Shown piece by piece: positions 1 through 10,878 of a stretch of DNA of 64,000 nucleotides. The stretch covers positions 1 to 64,000 of the forward strand of contig NZ_LGDD01000308.1 of NCBI RefSeq assembly GCF_001279695.1, read 5' to 3'. Source of the DNA: Streptomyces sp. WM6378. GTDB taxonomy: Bacteria > Actinomycetota > Actinomycetes > Streptomycetales > Streptomycetaceae. Every line of letters starts with the position of its first letter. Within the stretch, counting starts at the first letter, position 1. The notes under the pieces were generated by a model. That model was not told the DNA's origin, searched no databases, and saw only the letters and a list, made by a program, of their open reading frames with translations. The position numbers and the translations under genes were made by a program.

Positions 1-41
1 TCCCCCACCCCCGGAGGGTCCCGGGAAGGGGCGGGGCGGGG

Positions 42-81
42 AAAAAAAAAGGCCCCGGCGCCCCCCCCCCGCGCCGGGACC
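42..81 (-). terminator. Intrinsic terminator of the nuo operon
   Basis: Read on the minus strand, positions 81 to 51 form an 11-pair GC-rich stem (one mismatch) around a loop of nine G. Positions 50 to 42 then give nine consecutive U. It lies just downstream of the nuoN stop. A perfect U-tract is uncommon in Streptomyces, so this is a strong end point for the 16 kb nuo transcript. Confidence 0.8.
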
Positions 82-102
82 CCCCCCCCCCCCGAACCGC
101 CC

Positions 103-1755
103 CTACCGCACAAACACCCCCGCACTATGCGCAAGGTCAAGGAAGTACTGCGGCGCCACACCCAGCACCAGCGTCACAGCCACCCCCACCCCGATCGCCG
201 TCATCGTCAGCGGCGACGGCACCGCCACCGTCGGCCCATCCGCCTTCGGCTCGCTGAAGAACATCAGCACGATCACCCGGATGTAGAAGAACGCGGCGAC
301 CGCCGAGGAGATCACACCGACCACGACCAGCGCCCCGGCACCCCCCTCCGCCGCCGCCTTGAACACGGCGAACTTTCCGGAGAAGCCGGACGTCAGCGGG
401 ATGCCCGCGAAGGCGAGCAGGAAGACCGCGAACACCGCCGCCACCAGTGGTGAACGTCGGCCCAGGCCAGCCCACTTGGACAGGTGCGTCGCCTCGCCGC
501 CCGCGTCCCGCACCAACGTGACCACCGCGAACGCGCCGATCGTCACGAACGAGTACGCCCCGAGGTAGAAGAGGACCGACGAGATGCCGTCCGCGTTGGT
601 CGCGATGACACCGGCCAGGATGAACCCGGCGTGCGCGATCGAGGAGTACGCGAGCAGCCGCTTGATGTCGGTCTGGGTGATCGCGACGACCGCGCCGCCC
701 AGCATCGTGATGATCGCGACGCCCCACATCACCGGCCGCCAGTCCCAGCTCATGCCGGGCAGGACCACGTACAGGAGGCGGAGCAGGGCGCCGAAGGCCG
801 CTACCTTCGTGGCCGCCGCCATGAAGCCGGTGACCGGGGTCGGCGCGCCCTGGTAGACATCCGGCGTCCACATGTGGAACGGCACCGCGCCGACCTTGAA
901 CAGCAGGCCCATCAGGATCATCGCGCCGCCGATGAGCAGCAGCGCGTCGTTGCCCATGGTGCCGGCAAGGGCCGGGTCCACGTTCTGGACCGAGCCGCTG
1001 ACGACGTCGGCGATCGTGGCGTACGAGACGGAGCCCGCGTAGCCGTACAGGAGCGCGATGCCGAAGAGCAGGAACGCCGAGGAGAACGCGCCGAGCAGGA
1101 AGTACTTGACCGCCGCTTCCTGCGACATGAGCCGCTTGCGGCGGGCGAGGGCGCACAGCAGGTAGAGCGGGAGGGAGAAGACTTCCAGGGCCACGAAGAG
1201 GGTCAGGAGGTCGTTCGCCGCAGGGAAGACCAGCATGCCCGAGACCGCGAACAGGGCCAGCGGGAAGACCTCGGTCGTGGTGAACCCGGCCTTGACCGCG
1301 GCCTTTTCGCTGTCGCTGCCCGGCACCGAGGCCGCCTGCGCGGCGAAGGAGTCCACCTTGTTGCCGTGCGCCACCGGGTCGAGGCGCCGCTCGGCGAAGG
1401 TGAAGACGGCGACGATGGACGCCAGCAGGATCGTGCCCTGGAGGAAGAGCGCCGGGCCGTCGACCGCGATCGCGCCCATGGCCGCGATGTGCGCCTTGGT
1501 CGTGCCGTAGCCGCCGGCCGCGAGGCCGACCACCGCGGCGAAGGCGGCGGCGAGCGCGACCACCGACAGGAACACCTGCACGTAGTAGCGGCTGCGGCGC
1601 GGGACGAAGGCCTCCACGAGGACGCCGATGATCGCCGCGCCCACCACGATCAGCGTGGGGGCGAGCTGGGCGTACTCGATGTGCGGCGCGGGGATCTTGT
1701 CCAGCTTGCCTTCGGCCGCCGTGGTCCACAGGCTGTGGACAGCTGATGAGCTCAC
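103..1755 (-). CDS. nuoN: NADH-quinone oxidoreductase subunit N
   Basis: This is the last gene of the complex I operon. It encodes one of the three antiporter-like proton-pumping membrane subunits (with NuoL and NuoM). The 550-residue protein is hydrophobic throughout and carries the proton-antiporter family pattern, including the conserved stretch around PFHMWTPDVYQGAPTPVTGF and the lysine-containing helix near TDIKRLLAYSSIAHAGF. It is longer than the E. coli subunit (about 485 residues), partly because of a charged loop around residues 120-160. The GTG start overlaps the nuoM stop by four bases (GTGA), implying translational coupling. Confidence 0.97.
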   Translation of the reverse strand: MSSSAVHSLWTTAAEGKLDKIPAPHIEYAQLAPTLIVVGAAIIGVLVEAFVPRRSRYYVQVFLSVVALAAAFAAVVGLAAGGYGTTKAHIAAMGAIAVDGPALFLQGTILLASIVAVFTFAERRLDPVAHGNKVDSFAAQAASVPGSDSEKAAVKAGFTTTEVFPLALFAVSGMLVFPAANDLLTLFVALEVFSLPLYLLCALARRKRLMSQEAAVKYFLLGAFSSAFLLFGIALLYGYAGSVSYATIADVVSGSVQNVDPALAGTMGNDALLLIGGAMILMGLLFKVGAVPFHMWTPDVYQGAPTPVTGFMAAATKVAAFGALLRLLYVVLPGMSWDWRPVMWGVAIITMLGGAVVAITQTDIKRLLAYSSIAHAGFILAGVIATNADGISSVLFYLGAYSFVTIGAFAVVTLVRDAGGEATHLSKWAGLGRRSPLVAAVFAVFLLAFAGIPLTSGFSGKFAVFKAAAEGGAGALVVVGVISSAVAAFFYIRVIVLMFFSEPKADGPTVAVPSPLTMTAIGVGVAVTLVLGVAPQYFLDLAHSAGVFVR

Positions 1756-3323
1756 TTGGCCGCCTCCACCACCGGGTTGGGGTCCTTCTTCTGTACGTCC
1801 GACATGGTCTGCCGCACCGCCGGGTTGACGATGTCCGTCAGCGGCTTCGGGTAGACCCCGAGGAAGATCAGCAGCGCGATCAGCGGAGCCACCACGAGCA
1901 GTTCGCGGACCTTGAGGTCCGGCATGCCCTGGACCTCGGCCTTGACCGGGCCGGTCATCGTCCGCTGGTAGAGCACGAGGACGTAGAGCGCGGCCAGGAC
2001 GATGCCCAGGGTGGCGACCACTCCGGCCACCGGGTAGCGGCTGAACGTGCCCACCAGGACCAGGAATTCACTGACGAAGGGGGCCAGCCCCGGCAGGGAC
2101 AGGGTGGCCAGACCGCCGATCAGGAACGTACCGGCGAGCACCGGGGCGACCTTCTGCACGCCGCCGTAGTCCGAGATGAGCCGCGAGCCGCGCCGCGAGA
2201 TCAGGAAGCCGGCCACCAGCATCAGCGCGGCCGTCGAGATCCCGTGGTTGATCATGTAGAGCGTCGCGCCGGACTGGCCCTGGCTGGTCATGGCGAAGAT
2301 GCCCATGATGATGAAGCCGAAGTGCGAGATCGACGCGTACGCCACCAGGCGCTTGATGTCGCGCTGGCCGACCGCGAGCAGCGCCCCGTAGATGATGCTG
2401 ATCACGGCGAGCACCACGATCACCGGCGTCGCCCACTTGCTGGCCTCCGGGAAGAGCTGGAGGCAGAAGCGCAGCATCGCGAACGTGCCGACCTTGTCGA
2501 CGACCGCGGTGATCAGCACGGCGACCGGCGCGGTCGCCTCGCCCATCGCGTTCGGCAGCCAGGTGTGCAGCGGCCACAGCGGGGCCTTCACCGCGAAGGC
2601 GAAGAAGAAGCCGAGGAACAGCAGCCGTTCGGTGTTGGTCGCCATGTGGAGCGAGCCGCTGGCGCGGGCCGCGGCGATCTCGTTCAGCGAGAACGAGCCC
2701 GCCACCACGTACAGGCCGATGACGGCGGCCAGCATGATGAGGCCGCCGACCAGGTTGTAGAGCAGGAACTTGACGGCCGCGTACGAGCGTTGGGTCGCCG
2801 CCGCCTCGTCGCCCTGTGCGTGCGCCCGGTCGCCGAAGCCGCCGATGAGGAAGTACATCGGGATGAGCATGGCTTCGAACAGGATGTAGAAGAGGAAGAC
2901 GTCGGTGGCCTCGAAGGAGAGCACCACCATCGCCTCGACGGCGAGGATCAGGGCGAAGAAGCCCTGGGTCGGCCGCCAGCGGCTGCTGTTGGTCTCCAGG
3001 GGGTCGGCGTCGTGCCAGCCGGCCGCGATGATGAACGGGATCAGGAGCGCGGTGAGCCCGATGAGGGCGACCCCGATGCCGTCCACGCCCAGTTCGTAGC
3101 GGACTCCGAAGTCCTTGATCCAGGCGTGCGACTCGGTCAACTGGTAGCGGGCGCCGCCCGGTTCGAACCGCACGAGCTGGATCGCGGAGAGCGCCAGGGT
3201 GCCGACCGAGACCAGCAGGGCCAGCCACTTGGCGGCGGTCCGCCTGGCCGCGGGGACGGCCGCGGTGGCGATCGCGCCGAGCGCCGGGAGGGCCGCCGTC
3301 GCGGTGAGGAGGGGGAAGGACAT
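1752..3323 (-). CDS. nuoM: NADH-quinone oxidoreductase subunit M
   Basis: Encodes a 523-residue antiporter-like proton-pumping subunit of the complex I membrane arm. Family features are the PLWPLHTWLPNAMGEATAPV segment, the DIKRLVAYASISHFGF helix and many transmembrane segments. The ATG start lies four bases past the nuoL stop. The end overlaps the start of nuoN. It is transcribed with the rest of nuoA-N toward lower coordinates. Confidence 0.97.
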   Translation of the reverse strand: MSFPLLTATAALPALGAIATAAVPAARRTAAKWLALLVSVGTLALSAIQLVRFEPGGARYQLTESHAWIKDFGVRYELGVDGIGVALIGLTALLIPFIIAAGWHDADPLETNSSRWRPTQGFFALILAVEAMVVLSFEATDVFLFYILFEAMLIPMYFLIGGFGDRAHAQGDEAAATQRSYAAVKFLLYNLVGGLIMLAAVIGLYVVAGSFSLNEIAAARASGSLHMATNTERLLFLGFFFAFAVKAPLWPLHTWLPNAMGEATAPVAVLITAVVDKVGTFAMLRFCLQLFPEASKWATPVIVVLAVISIIYGALLAVGQRDIKRLVAYASISHFGFIIMGIFAMTSQGQSGATLYMINHGISTAALMLVAGFLISRRGSRLISDYGGVQKVAPVLAGTFLIGGLATLSLPGLAPFVSEFLVLVGTFSRYPVAGVVATLGIVLAALYVLVLYQRTMTGPVKAEVQGMPDLKVRELLVVAPLIALLIFLGVYPKPLTDIVNPAVRQTMSDVQKKDPNPVVEAAK

Positions 3324-3327
3324 TGCG

Positions 3328-5211
3328 TTACACCGCCCTCATCAGCAGAGTCGCGGCGATGATCACCACAGCACCTCCGAACATCGAGACCGCGTAGCTG
3401 CGGGCGAAGCCGTTCTGCAGCTTGCGCAGCCGGCCGGAGAGCCCGCCGACCGAGGCGGCGGTTCCATTGACGACTCCGTCGACCAGGCTGTGGTCGAGGT
3501 AGACGAGCGAGCGGGTGAGGTGTTGGCCGCCGCGGACCAGGACGACATGGTTGAAGTCGTCCTGGAGCAGGTCGCGGCGGGCGGCCCGGGTGAGCAGCGA
3601 GCCGCGCGGGGCGACGGCCGGGACGGTCCCCCGGCCGTACTGGGCGACCGCGAGGCCCACGCCGATCAGCAGGCAGACGATGGTGGCGCCGGTGACGGTC
3701 CACTGGCCGACCGGTGAGTCACCGTGGTCGAAGGACGTGATCGGCTCCAGCCACTTCACGAACCGGTCGCCGATGCCGAAGATGCCGCCCGCGAAGACCG
3801 AACCGAAGGCGAGCACGACCATGGGGATCGTCATGGACTTCGGGGACTCGTGCGGGTGCACCTCCTCGGGGTTCCATCGCTTCTCGCCGAAGAAGGTCAT
3901 GATCATCACGCGCGTCATGTAGTACGCGGTGATGGCCGCGCCGAGCAGGGTGACCGCGCCGAGGATCCAGCCCTCGGTGCCGCCCTTGGCGAACGCCGCC
4001 TCGATGATCTTGTCCTTGGAGAAGAAGCCGGACAGGCCGGGGAAGCCGATGATGGCGAGGTAGCCGAGGCCGAAGGTGGCGAAGGTGACCGGCATGTACC
4101 GGCGCAGACCGCCGTACTTGCGCATGTCGACCTCGTCGTTCATGCCGTGCATGACCGAGCCCGCACCGAGGAAGAGCCCGGCCTTGAAGAAGCCGTGCGT
4201 CACCAGGTGCATGATCGCGAAGGCATAGCCGATCGGGCCGAGGCCGGTGGCCAGGATCATGTAGCCGATCTGCGACATCGTCGAGCCGGCCAGAGCCTTC
4301 TTGATGTCGTCCTTCGCGCAACCGACGATCGCACCGAACAGGAGCGTGACCCCGCCGACGATCACGACGACCGTCTGGACGTCGGGCACCGCGTTGAAGA
4401 CCGCGCCGGAGCGGGTGATCAGGTAGACGCCCGCGGTCACCATGGTCGCCGCGTGGATCAGGGCCGAGACCGGGGTCGGGCCCTCCATCGCGTCGCCGAG
4501 CCAGGACTGCAGCGGCACCTGCGCCGACTTGCCGCAGGCGGCGAGCAGCAGCATCAGGCCGATGGCGGTGTCGCGGCCCGAGCTCGCCCCGTCCGCCCCG
4601 TTCAGGACGGTGGAGAACGCGAACGAGCCGAACGTCGTGAACATCACCATGATGGCGATGGACAGGCCCATGTCGCCGACCCGGTTGACCAGGAAGGCCT
4701 TCTTGGCTGCGGTCGCCGCGCTGGGCTTGTGCTGCCAGAAGCCGATGAGCAGGTAGGAAGCGAGGCCCACGCCCTCCCAACCGACGTACAGGAGCAGGTA
4801 GTTGTCGGCGAGCACCAGGAGCAGCATCGCCGCGAGGAACAGGTTGAGGTAGCCGAAGAAGCGGCGGCGCTTCTCGTCGTGCTCCATGTAGCCGATCGAG
4901 TAGATGTGGATCAGCGTGCCCACACCGGTGATCAACAGGACGAAGGTCATCGACAGCTGGTCGAGCTGGAAGCCGACGTTGGCCTGGAAGCCCTCGACCG
5001 GAACCCAGCTGAACAGGTGCTTGGTCACCGTCCGGCTGTCGGCCGAGCGGCCCAGCATGTCGACGAAGAGGACCGCGCCGAGGACGAAGGACGCGCCCGC
5101 GAGCAGCGTGCCCAGCCAGTGGCCGATCCCGTCCAGTCTCCGTCCGCCGCACAGCAGTACGGCCGCTCCGAGCAGAGGCGCCGCGATGAGCAGCGCAATG
5201 AGGTTGTCCAC
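3328..5211 (-). CDS. nuoL: NADH-quinone oxidoreductase subunit L
   Basis: Encodes the distal antiporter-like subunit of complex I, 627 residues. The N-terminal helices are followed by the conserved [18 protein letters not shown] motif, the [23 protein letters not shown] segment (given only by its ends here) and [19 protein letters not shown] long C-terminal section corresponds to the lateral helix region. The start is GTG, 14 bases after the nuoK stop. Length and order match a normal nuo operon. Confidence 0.97.
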   Translation of the reverse strand: MDNLIALLIAAPLLGAAVLLCGGRRLDGIGHWLGTLLAGASFVLGAVLFVDMLGRSADSRTVTKHLFSWVPVEGFQANVGFQLDQLSMTFVLLITGVGTLIHIYSIGYMEHDEKRRRFFGYLNLFLAAMLLLVLADNYLLLYVGWEGVGLASYLLIGFWQHKPSAATAAKKAFLVNRVGDMGLSIAIMVMFTTFGSFAFSTVLNGADGASSGRDTAIGLMLLLAACGKSAQVPLQSWLGDAMEGPTPVSALIHAATMVTAGVYLITRSGAVFNAVPDVQTVVVIVGGVTLLFGAIVGCAKDDIKKALAGSTMSQIGYMILATGLGPIGYAFAIMHLVTHGFFKAGLFLGAGSVMHGMNDEVDMRKYGGLRRYMPVTFATFGLGYLAIIGFPGLSGFFSKDKIIEAAFAKGGTEGWILGAVTLLGAAITAYYMTRVMIMTFFGEKRWNPEEVHPHESPKSMTIPMVVLAFGSVFAGGIFGIGDRFVKWLEPITSFDHGDSPVGQWTVTGATIVCLLIGVGLAVAQYGRGTVPAVAPRGSLLTRAARRDLLQDDFNHVVLVRGGQHLTRSLVYLDHSLVDGVVNGTAASVGGLSGRLRKLQNGFARSYAVSMFGGAVVIIAATLLMRAV

Positions 5212-5225
5212 GATTCAGCGACCCC

Positions 5226-5525
5226 TTACAGCTTCATCAGGCTGGCGTCGTCGACCGAGGCCGAGTGGCGGGAACGGAAGAGCGACACGATGATCGCGAG
5301 CCCGACGACGACCTCCGCGGCGGCGACGACCATCGTGAAGAACGCGATGACCTGGCCGTCGAGGTTGCCGTGCAGCCGGGAGAAGCAGACGAACGCGAGG
5401 TTGCAGGCGTTGAGCATCAACTCGACGCACATGAAGACCACGATCGCGTTCCGCCTGATGAGCACTCCGGCGGCGCCGATGGTGAACAACAGGGCTGCCA
5501 GATAGAGGTAGTTGACCGGATTCAC
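5226..5525 (-). CDS. nuoK: NADH-quinone oxidoreductase subunit K
   Basis: A 99-residue membrane subunit of complex I with three predicted helices. The conserved glutamates of the family are visible in [14 protein letters not shown] and [15 protein letters not shown]. They belong to the proton path linking the quinone site to the antiporter modules. The GTG start overlaps the nuoJ stop as GTGA, so the two genes are coupled. Confidence 0.97.
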   Translation of the reverse strand: MNPVNYLYLAALLFTIGAAGVLIRRNAIVVFMCVELMLNACNLAFVCFSRLHGNLDGQVIAFFTMVVAAAEVVVGLAIIVSLFRSRHSASVDDASLMKL

Positions 5526-6346
5526 TTGACCGCCTCCTCGTCCCGGCCGAGCCGCTCCTCGGAGCGCTGCTCCAGGGCCTTGAGGTCGGCGAGCGCCTCG
5601 CTGGACACGTCACGGATCTGGCCCCGGCCGCGCAGCGTCTGGTTGACGGTGAGCTCCGAGGGCGTGCCGTCGGGGAGCAGGCCCGCGATGTCCACCGCGT
5701 TGTGCCGGGCGTAGACGCCGGGGGCGGGCAGCGGGGGCAGGTGCTTGCCGCGTACGCGCTCCTCGGACATCTCGCGCTGGGTCTTGGCGCGCTCGGTGCG
5801 CTCCCGGTGGGTGAGCACCATCGCGCCGACCGCCGAGGTGATCAGCAGGGCGCCGGTGATTTCGAAGGCGAAGACGTACTTGGTGAAGATGAGGGTGGCC
5901 AGCCCCTCCACGTTTCCGTTGGCGTTGGCCTGGCCGAGCCCGGTGAAGGTCTTCAGCGAGGCGTTGCCGATGCCGGCGATCAGGAGCACCCCGAAGCCGA
6001 GCCCGCAGGCCGCGGCCCACCAGCGCTGGCCCTTGATGGTCTCCTTCAGCGAGTCGGCGGCGGTGACGCCGACCAGCATGACGACGAAGAGGAACAGCAT
6101 CATGATCGCGCCGGTGTAGACGACGATCTGTACGACGCCCAGGAAGTACGCCCCGTTGGCGAGGTAGAAGACCGCAAGGATGATCATGGTTCCGGCCAGG
6201 CAGAGCGCGCTGTGCACGGACTTCTTCATGAGGATGGTGCACAGGGCGCCGATCACGGCGACCGTGCCGAGCACCCAGAACTGGAAGGCCTCACCGGTCG
6301 AGGTGTGCGACGCGGCCGCGGCGAGCAGCTCGGTGGGCGCGCTCAT
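5522..6346 (-). CDS. nuoJ: NADH-quinone oxidoreductase subunit J
   Basis: A complex I membrane subunit of 274 residues. The first ~190 residues hold five hydrophobic helices with the family pattern [20 protein letters not shown]. The remaining ~85 residues are a charged, soluble tail that is longer than in E. coli (about 184 residues in total) but common in actinobacterial NuoJ. The ATG start overlaps the nuoI stop (ATGA). Confidence 0.96.
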   Translation of the reverse strand: MSAPTELLAAAASHTSTGEAFQFWVLGTVAVIGALCTILMKKSVHSALCLAGTMIILAVFYLANGAYFLGVVQIVVYTGAIMMLFLFVVMLVGVTAADSLKETIKGQRWWAAACGLGFGVLLIAGIGNASLKTFTGLGQANANGNVEGLATLIFTKYVFAFEITGALLITSAVGAMVLTHRERTERAKTQREMSEERVRGKHLPPLPAPGVYARHNAVDIAGLLPDGTPSELTVNQTLRGRGQIRDVSSEALADLKALEQRSEERLGRDEEAVK

Positions 6347-7023
6347 GCCCCCACCGCCTTGCTGGACGCGGGCTCGTCCTCACCGAAGGTGGAGGCGCCC
6401 TCCTGGGGCCGCTCCCCCTTGCTGAGCGCCACTTGCCGGACGGTGCCGGGCGCGGCCTCGGTGACCAGGCCCCGGTAGTAGTCCTGCTCGTCCATGCCCG
6501 GATAGATCGCGTGCGGGCTGTCGACCATGGTGTCGTCGAGCCCGGCGAGCAGCTGCTCCTTGGTGTAGATCAGGTTCTCGCGGGAGGAGTCGGCCAGTTC
6601 GAACTCGTTGGTCATCGTCAGCGCCCTGGTCGGGCAGGCCTCGATGCACAGGCCGCACAGGATGCATCGGGCGTAGTTGATCTGGTAGACGCGGCCGTAG
6701 CGCTCGCCCGGCGAGTAGCGCTCCTCGTCCGTGTTGTCCGCGCCCTCCACATAGATGGCGTCGGCGGGACAGGCCCAGGCGCACAGCTCGCAGCCGACGC
6801 ACTTTTCCAGGCCGTCCGGATGCCGGTTGAGCTGGTGGCGGCCGTGGAAGCGCGGCGCGGTGGTCTTGTGCTGTTCCGGATACTGCTCGGTCAGCCGCTT
6901 CTTGAACATGGCCTTGAAGGTCACGCCGAAGCCGGCCACGGGATTGAGGAACTTCTCCCCCGGCTCCCCGGGCTTCCCCGACTCTCCAGGCTTCCCCGAC
7001 TTACCGGTCGATGACTCAGGCAC
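6343..7023 (-). CDS. nuoI: NADH-quinone oxidoreductase subunit I (two [4Fe-4S])
   Basis: A ferredoxin-like subunit carrying clusters N6a and N6b near the quinone site. The two cysteine motifs are [12 protein letters not shown] and [13 protein letters not shown] chose the GTG start at 7023 ([13 protein letters not shown]) because a GAAGGGAGG ribosome binding site precedes it. This start overlaps the nuoH stop by eight bases. A longer upstream ATG frame exists but lies inside nuoH. The first ~25 residues are a low-complexity GKPGE-type repeat, unusual for NuoI and likely a flexible tail. Confidence 0.95.
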   Translation of the reverse strand: MPESSTGKSGKPGESGKPGEPGEKFLNPVAGFGVTFKAMFKKRLTEQYPEQHKTTAPRFHGRHQLNRHPDGLEKCVGCELCAWACPADAIYVEGADNTDEERYSPGERYGRVYQINYARCILCGLCIEACPTRALTMTNEFELADSSRENLIYTKEQLLAGLDDTMVDSPHAIYPGMDEQDYYRGLVTEAAPGTVRQVALSKGERPQEGASTFGEDEPASSKAVGA

Positions 7024-8368
7024 CGTCGTCCTCCCTTCCTTCTCGGTCACTCTCAGTATCGACTCCACCACTGACAATCAACTCGCGTTCCTGGCGCGGC
7101 CGTCGGCGGGGTACGGGCGGAAGGGTCTGGCCGGGCAGCGGGGGCACCGGGAATCCGCCGGCCATCGGGTCGAAGGCCGCGGGCGGCGCCTTCGCCTCCT
7201 CGGCTTCCTTCTTGCCGCGGAAGACGTCCGCGACGAAGGAGACAAGGAGCACCGCGATGACCGCGCCGCCGACGTACAGCACGATCTTCGAGAAGTCGTA
7301 GCCGTCGTTTCGCAGCGCCCGTACGGTCGCGACCAGCATCAGCCAGACCACGGAGACCGGGATGAGGACCTTCCACCCGAGCTTCATCAGCTGGTCGTAG
7401 CGGACCCGGGGCAGGGTGCCGCGCAGCCAGATGAAGAAGAAGAGCAGCAGCTGGACCTTGATGACGAACCAGAGCATCGGCCACCAGCCGTGGTTCGCGC
7501 CCGCCCAGAAGGTGCTGATGGGCCAGGGCGCGCGCCAGCCGCCGAGGAAGAGGGTGACCGAGACGGCCGAGACGGTGACCATGTTGACGTACTCGGCGAG
7601 CATGAACATCGCGAACTTGATGGACGAGTACTCGGTGTTGAAGCCGCCGACCAGGTCGCCCTCGGACTCCGGCATGTCGAACGGGGCCCGGTTGGTCTCG
7701 CCGACCATCGTGATGATGTAGATGATGAAGGAGACCGGCAGCAGCACGACGTACCAGCGGTCGCCCTGCGCCTCGACGATCTTCGAGGTCGACATCGAGC
7801 CGGAGTAGAGGAAGACCGAGGCGAACGCCGCGCCCATGGCGATCTCGTACGAGATCATCTGCGCGCACGAGCGGAGACCGCCGAGGAGCGGGTACGTCGA
7901 GCCGGAGGACCAGCCCGCGAGCACGATTCCGTAGATCCCGACCGAGGCGACGGCCAGCACGTACAGCATGGCGATCGGCAGGTCGGTGAGCTGCATCGTG
8001 GTGCGCTGGCCGAAGATCGACACCTCGTTGCCCGAGGGCCCGAACGGGATCACGGCGATCGCCATGAACGCCGGGATCGCGGCGATGATCGGGGCGAGGA
8101 CGTAGACGACCTTGTCGGCCCGCTTGACGATGACGTCTTCCTTCAGCATCAGCTTGATGCCGTCGGCGAGCGACTGGAGCATGCCCCAGGGTCCGTGCCG
8201 GTTGGGGCCGATGCGCAGCTGCATCCAGGCGACGACCTTGCGCTCCCACACGATGGAGAACAGCACGGTCACCATCAGGAACGCGAAGCAGAAGACGGCC
8301 TTGACGACGACGAGCCACCAGGGGTCGCGGCCGAACAGGGAGAGGTCCTCCGCAGCGAGCGTGATCAC
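7016..8368 (-). CDS. nuoH: NADH-quinone oxidoreductase subunit H
   Basis: A membrane subunit that forms the quinone tunnel with NuoB and NuoD. The family hallmarks [19 protein letters not shown] and [20 protein letters not shown] are present. The GTG start at 8368 ([13 protein letters not shown]) gives 450 residues and overlaps the nuoG stop as GTGA. The C-terminal ~60 residues are a soluble Pro-rich, charged extension past the last helix. Confidence 0.96.
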   Translation of the reverse strand: MITLAAEDLSLFGRDPWWLVVVKAVFCFAFLMVTVLFSIVWERKVVAWMQLRIGPNRHGPWGMLQSLADGIKLMLKEDVIVKRADKVVYVLAPIIAAIPAFMAIAVIPFGPSGNEVSIFGQRTTMQLTDLPIAMLYVLAVASVGIYGIVLAGWSSGSTYPLLGGLRSCAQMISYEIAMGAAFASVFLYSGSMSTSKIVEAQGDRWYVVLLPVSFIIYIITMVGETNRAPFDMPESEGDLVGGFNTEYSSIKFAMFMLAEYVNMVTVSAVSVTLFLGGWRAPWPISTFWAGANHGWWPMLWFVIKVQLLLFFFIWLRGTLPRVRYDQLMKLGWKVLIPVSVVWLMLVATVRALRNDGYDFSKIVLYVGGAVIAVLLVSFVADVFRGKKEAEEAKAPPAAFDPMAGGFPVPPLPGQTLPPVPRRRPRQERELIVSGGVDTESDREGREDDGA

Positions 8369-10878
8369 GCCTCCACCACCTCCGAGGGGGCTTCCGTAAC
8401 GGCCGGGCCGATGCGGACGACCTGGCCGGGGACCGCGCCGGTGTCGGCGGTGACGCCAGCGCCGACGGAGTTCAGCGGCAGCCACACCACCCGGTCGGGC
8501 ATCTCGCTGACCTGGAGCGGGAGTTGGACGCTTCCGGACGGTCCGGTGACCTCCAGGAGGTCGCCGTCCTTGACGCCGGACTCGGCCGCGGTGGTCGCCG
8601 AAAGCCGGGCCACGGCCGCGTGCCGCGTGCCCGCCAGCGCCTCGTCGCCCTCCTGGAGCGAGCCCTGGTCGAGCAGCATCCGGTGTCCTGCCAGGACCGC
8701 CTCGCCCTCGCCGGGCCTCGGCAGCGGCTGCGCCGACTCCAGGGGCTCACTCGCGCGCGGCCCGTCCCAGGTGCCGAGCCGCGTCATCTCGCCGCGTACG
8801 GAACGGAGATCGGGCAGACCGAAATGGACGTCGAGTGCGTCGGCCAGCATGTGCAGCACGCGGGCGTCCGTGGGCGCCGGGGTGCGGGTCAGCTGCTCCG
8901 GCTTGAGCGCGGACTCGAACAGGCGGGCCCTGCCTTCCCAGTTGAGGAAGGTGCCGGGCTTCTCGGCGACGGCCGCGACCGGGAAGACCACGTCCGCGTG
9001 GGCGGTGACCTCGGTGGGCCGCAGCTCCAGGCTGACCACGAAGGCCTCTTCGAGGGCCTCGCGGGCGCGCGCCGGGTCCGGCAGGTCCGCCGGGTCGACG
9101 CCCGCGACGAGCAGGGCGCCCAGCTCGCCGGTGGCCGCGGCCTCGACGATCTGGCCGGTGTCGCGCCCGTAGCGGTGCGGGAGTTCGCGTACGCCCCAGG
9201 CCGAGGCGACCTGTTCGCGGGCGCGCGGGTCGGTGGCCGGACGGCCGCCGGGCAGCAGCGACGGGATCGCGCCCGCCTCCACCGCGCCGCGCTCGCCGGC
9301 CCGGCGCGGGATCCACACCAGGTCGGCGCCGGTCGCCGAGGCCACGCGCACGGCGGCGGTCAGCGCGCCGGGCACGGCCGCGAGCCGTTCGCCGACGACG
9401 AGGACGGCGCCCGGGGAGCGCAGTGCCTCGGCCGCCTTCGTGCCGTCCGCGTCCAGGCCGACGCCGCCCGCGAGCGCGTCCAGCCACTCGGTCTCGGTGC
9501 CGGGCGCGGCGGGCAGCAGCGTGCCGCCCGCCTTGTGCAGGCCGCGGGTCATGTGTGTGGCGAGCGAGAAGGTGCGCTGGCCGTGCTTGCGCCAGGCCTT
9601 GCGCAGCCGCAGGAAGACGCCGGGCGCCTCCTCCTCGGACTCGAACCCGGCGAGCAGAACCGCCGGTGCCTTCTCCAGGGATGTGTAGGTGGCGCCCCGC
9701 CCGTCGAGGTCCCGGCCGTGTCCGGCGACCCGGGCCGCCAGGAAGTCGGCCTCCTCGGCGGAGTGCACGCGGGCCCGGAAGTCGACGTCGTTGGTGTCGA
9801 GGGCGATCCGGGCGAACTTGGCGTAGGCGTACGCGTCCTCGACGGTCAGCCGGCCTCCGGCGAGCACCCCGGTCCGGCCGCGCGCGGCGGCGAGTCCGGC
9901 GGCGGCCGCCTCAAGTGCCTCGGGCCAGCTGGCCGGCTGGAGCTCACCGGTCCCCGAGTCGCGCACCATGGGCGTGGTCAGACGGTCCGCCTTCTGCGCG
10001 TACCGGAATCCAAACCTGCCCTTGTCGCAGATCCACTCCTCGTTGACCTCGGGGTCGTCGGCCGCCAGGCGCCGCATGACCTTGCCGCGCCGGTGGTCGG
10101 TGCGGGTCGCGCAGCCGCCCGCGCAGTGCTCGCACACCGACGGCGACGACACGAGGTCGAAGGGCCGGGAGCGGAATCGGTACGCCGCCGAGGTCAGCGC
10201 GCCGACCGGGCAGATCTGGATGGTGTTTCCGGAGAAGTACGACTCGAACGGGTCGCCCTGCCCCGTCCCGACCTGCTGGAGCGCGCCCCGCTCGATCAGC
10301 TCGATCATCGGGTCGCCGGCGATCTGGTTGGAGAACCGGGTGCAGCGGGCGCACAGGACGCAGCGCTCGCGGTCCAGGAGCACCTGGGTGGAGATCGGGA
10401 CCGGCTTCTCATAGGTGCGCTTCTTGCCTTCGAAACGCGAATCCGTGTCACCGACCTGCATCGCCTGGTTCTGCAGCGGGCACTCGCCGCCCTTGTCGCA
10501 GACCGGGCAGTCCAACGGATGGTTGATCAGGAGGAGTTCCATCACTCCGCGCTGGGCCTTCTCGGCGACCGGCGAGGAGAGCTGGGACTTGACCACCATG
10601 CCGTCGGTGCAGGTGATGGTGCAGGACGCCATCGGCTTGCGCTGGCCCTCGACCTCGACGATGCACTGGCGGCAGGCGCCGGCCGGGTCGAGCAGCGGGT
10701 GGTCGCAGAACCGGGGGATCTCGATGCCGAGCTGTTCGGCGGCGCGGATCACCAGGGTGCCCTTGGGGACGCTGATGACGATGCCGTCGATGGTCAGCGA
10801 GACTGTTTCCTCAACGGCCTTGGACGGCCCCGCCGCCTCGCCGCCCCCGGAGGAAGCGCTACTCGTCGTCACAGTCAT
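8365..10878 (-). CDS. nuoG: NADH-quinone oxidoreductase subunit G
   Basis: The large iron-sulfur subunit of the peripheral arm, 837 residues. The order is an N-terminal [2Fe-2S] ferredoxin domain ([18 protein letters not shown]), [13 protein letters not shown], a [4Fe-4S] pair starting [10 protein letters not shown], then a molybdopterin-oxidoreductase-like domain opening with CEHCAGGC and closing its cluster with CDKGRFGF. The domain is structural in complex I and is not expected to bind molybdopterin. The ATG start overlaps the nuoF stop (ATGA). Confidence 0.96.
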   Translation of the reverse strand: MTVTTSSASSGGGEAAGPSKAVEETVSLTIDGIVISVPKGTLVIRAAEQLGIEIPRFCDHPLLDPAGACRQCIVEVEGQRKPMASCTITCTDGMVVKSQLSSPVAEKAQRGVMELLLINHPLDCPVCDKGGECPLQNQAMQVGDTDSRFEGKKRTYEKPVPISTQVLLDRERCVLCARCTRFSNQIAGDPMIELIERGALQQVGTGQGDPFESYFSGNTIQICPVGALTSAAYRFRSRPFDLVSSPSVCEHCAGGCATRTDHRRGKVMRRLAADDPEVNEEWICDKGRFGFRYAQKADRLTTPMVRDSGTGELQPASWPEALEAAAAGLAAARGRTGVLAGGRLTVEDAYAYAKFARIALDTNDVDFRARVHSAEEADFLAARVAGHGRDLDGRGATYTSLEKAPAVLLAGFESEEEAPGVFLRLRKAWRKHGQRTFSLATHMTRGLHKAGGTLLPAAPGTETEWLDALAGGVGLDADGTKAAEALRSPGAVLVVGERLAAVPGALTAAVRVASATGADLVWIPRRAGERGAVEAGAIPSLLPGGRPATDPRAREQVASAWGVRELPHRYGRDTGQIVEAAATGELGALLVAGVDPADLPDPARAREALEEAFVVSLELRPTEVTAHADVVFPVAAVAEKPGTFLNWEGRARLFESALKPEQLTRTPAPTDARVLHMLADALDVHFGLPDLRSVRGEMTRLGTWDGPRASEPLESAQPLPRPGEGEAVLAGHRMLLDQGSLQEGDEALAGTRHAAVARLSATTAAESGVKDGDLLEVTGPSGSVQLPLQVSEMPDRVVWLPLNSVGAGVTADTGAVPGQVVRIGPAVTEAPSEVVEA

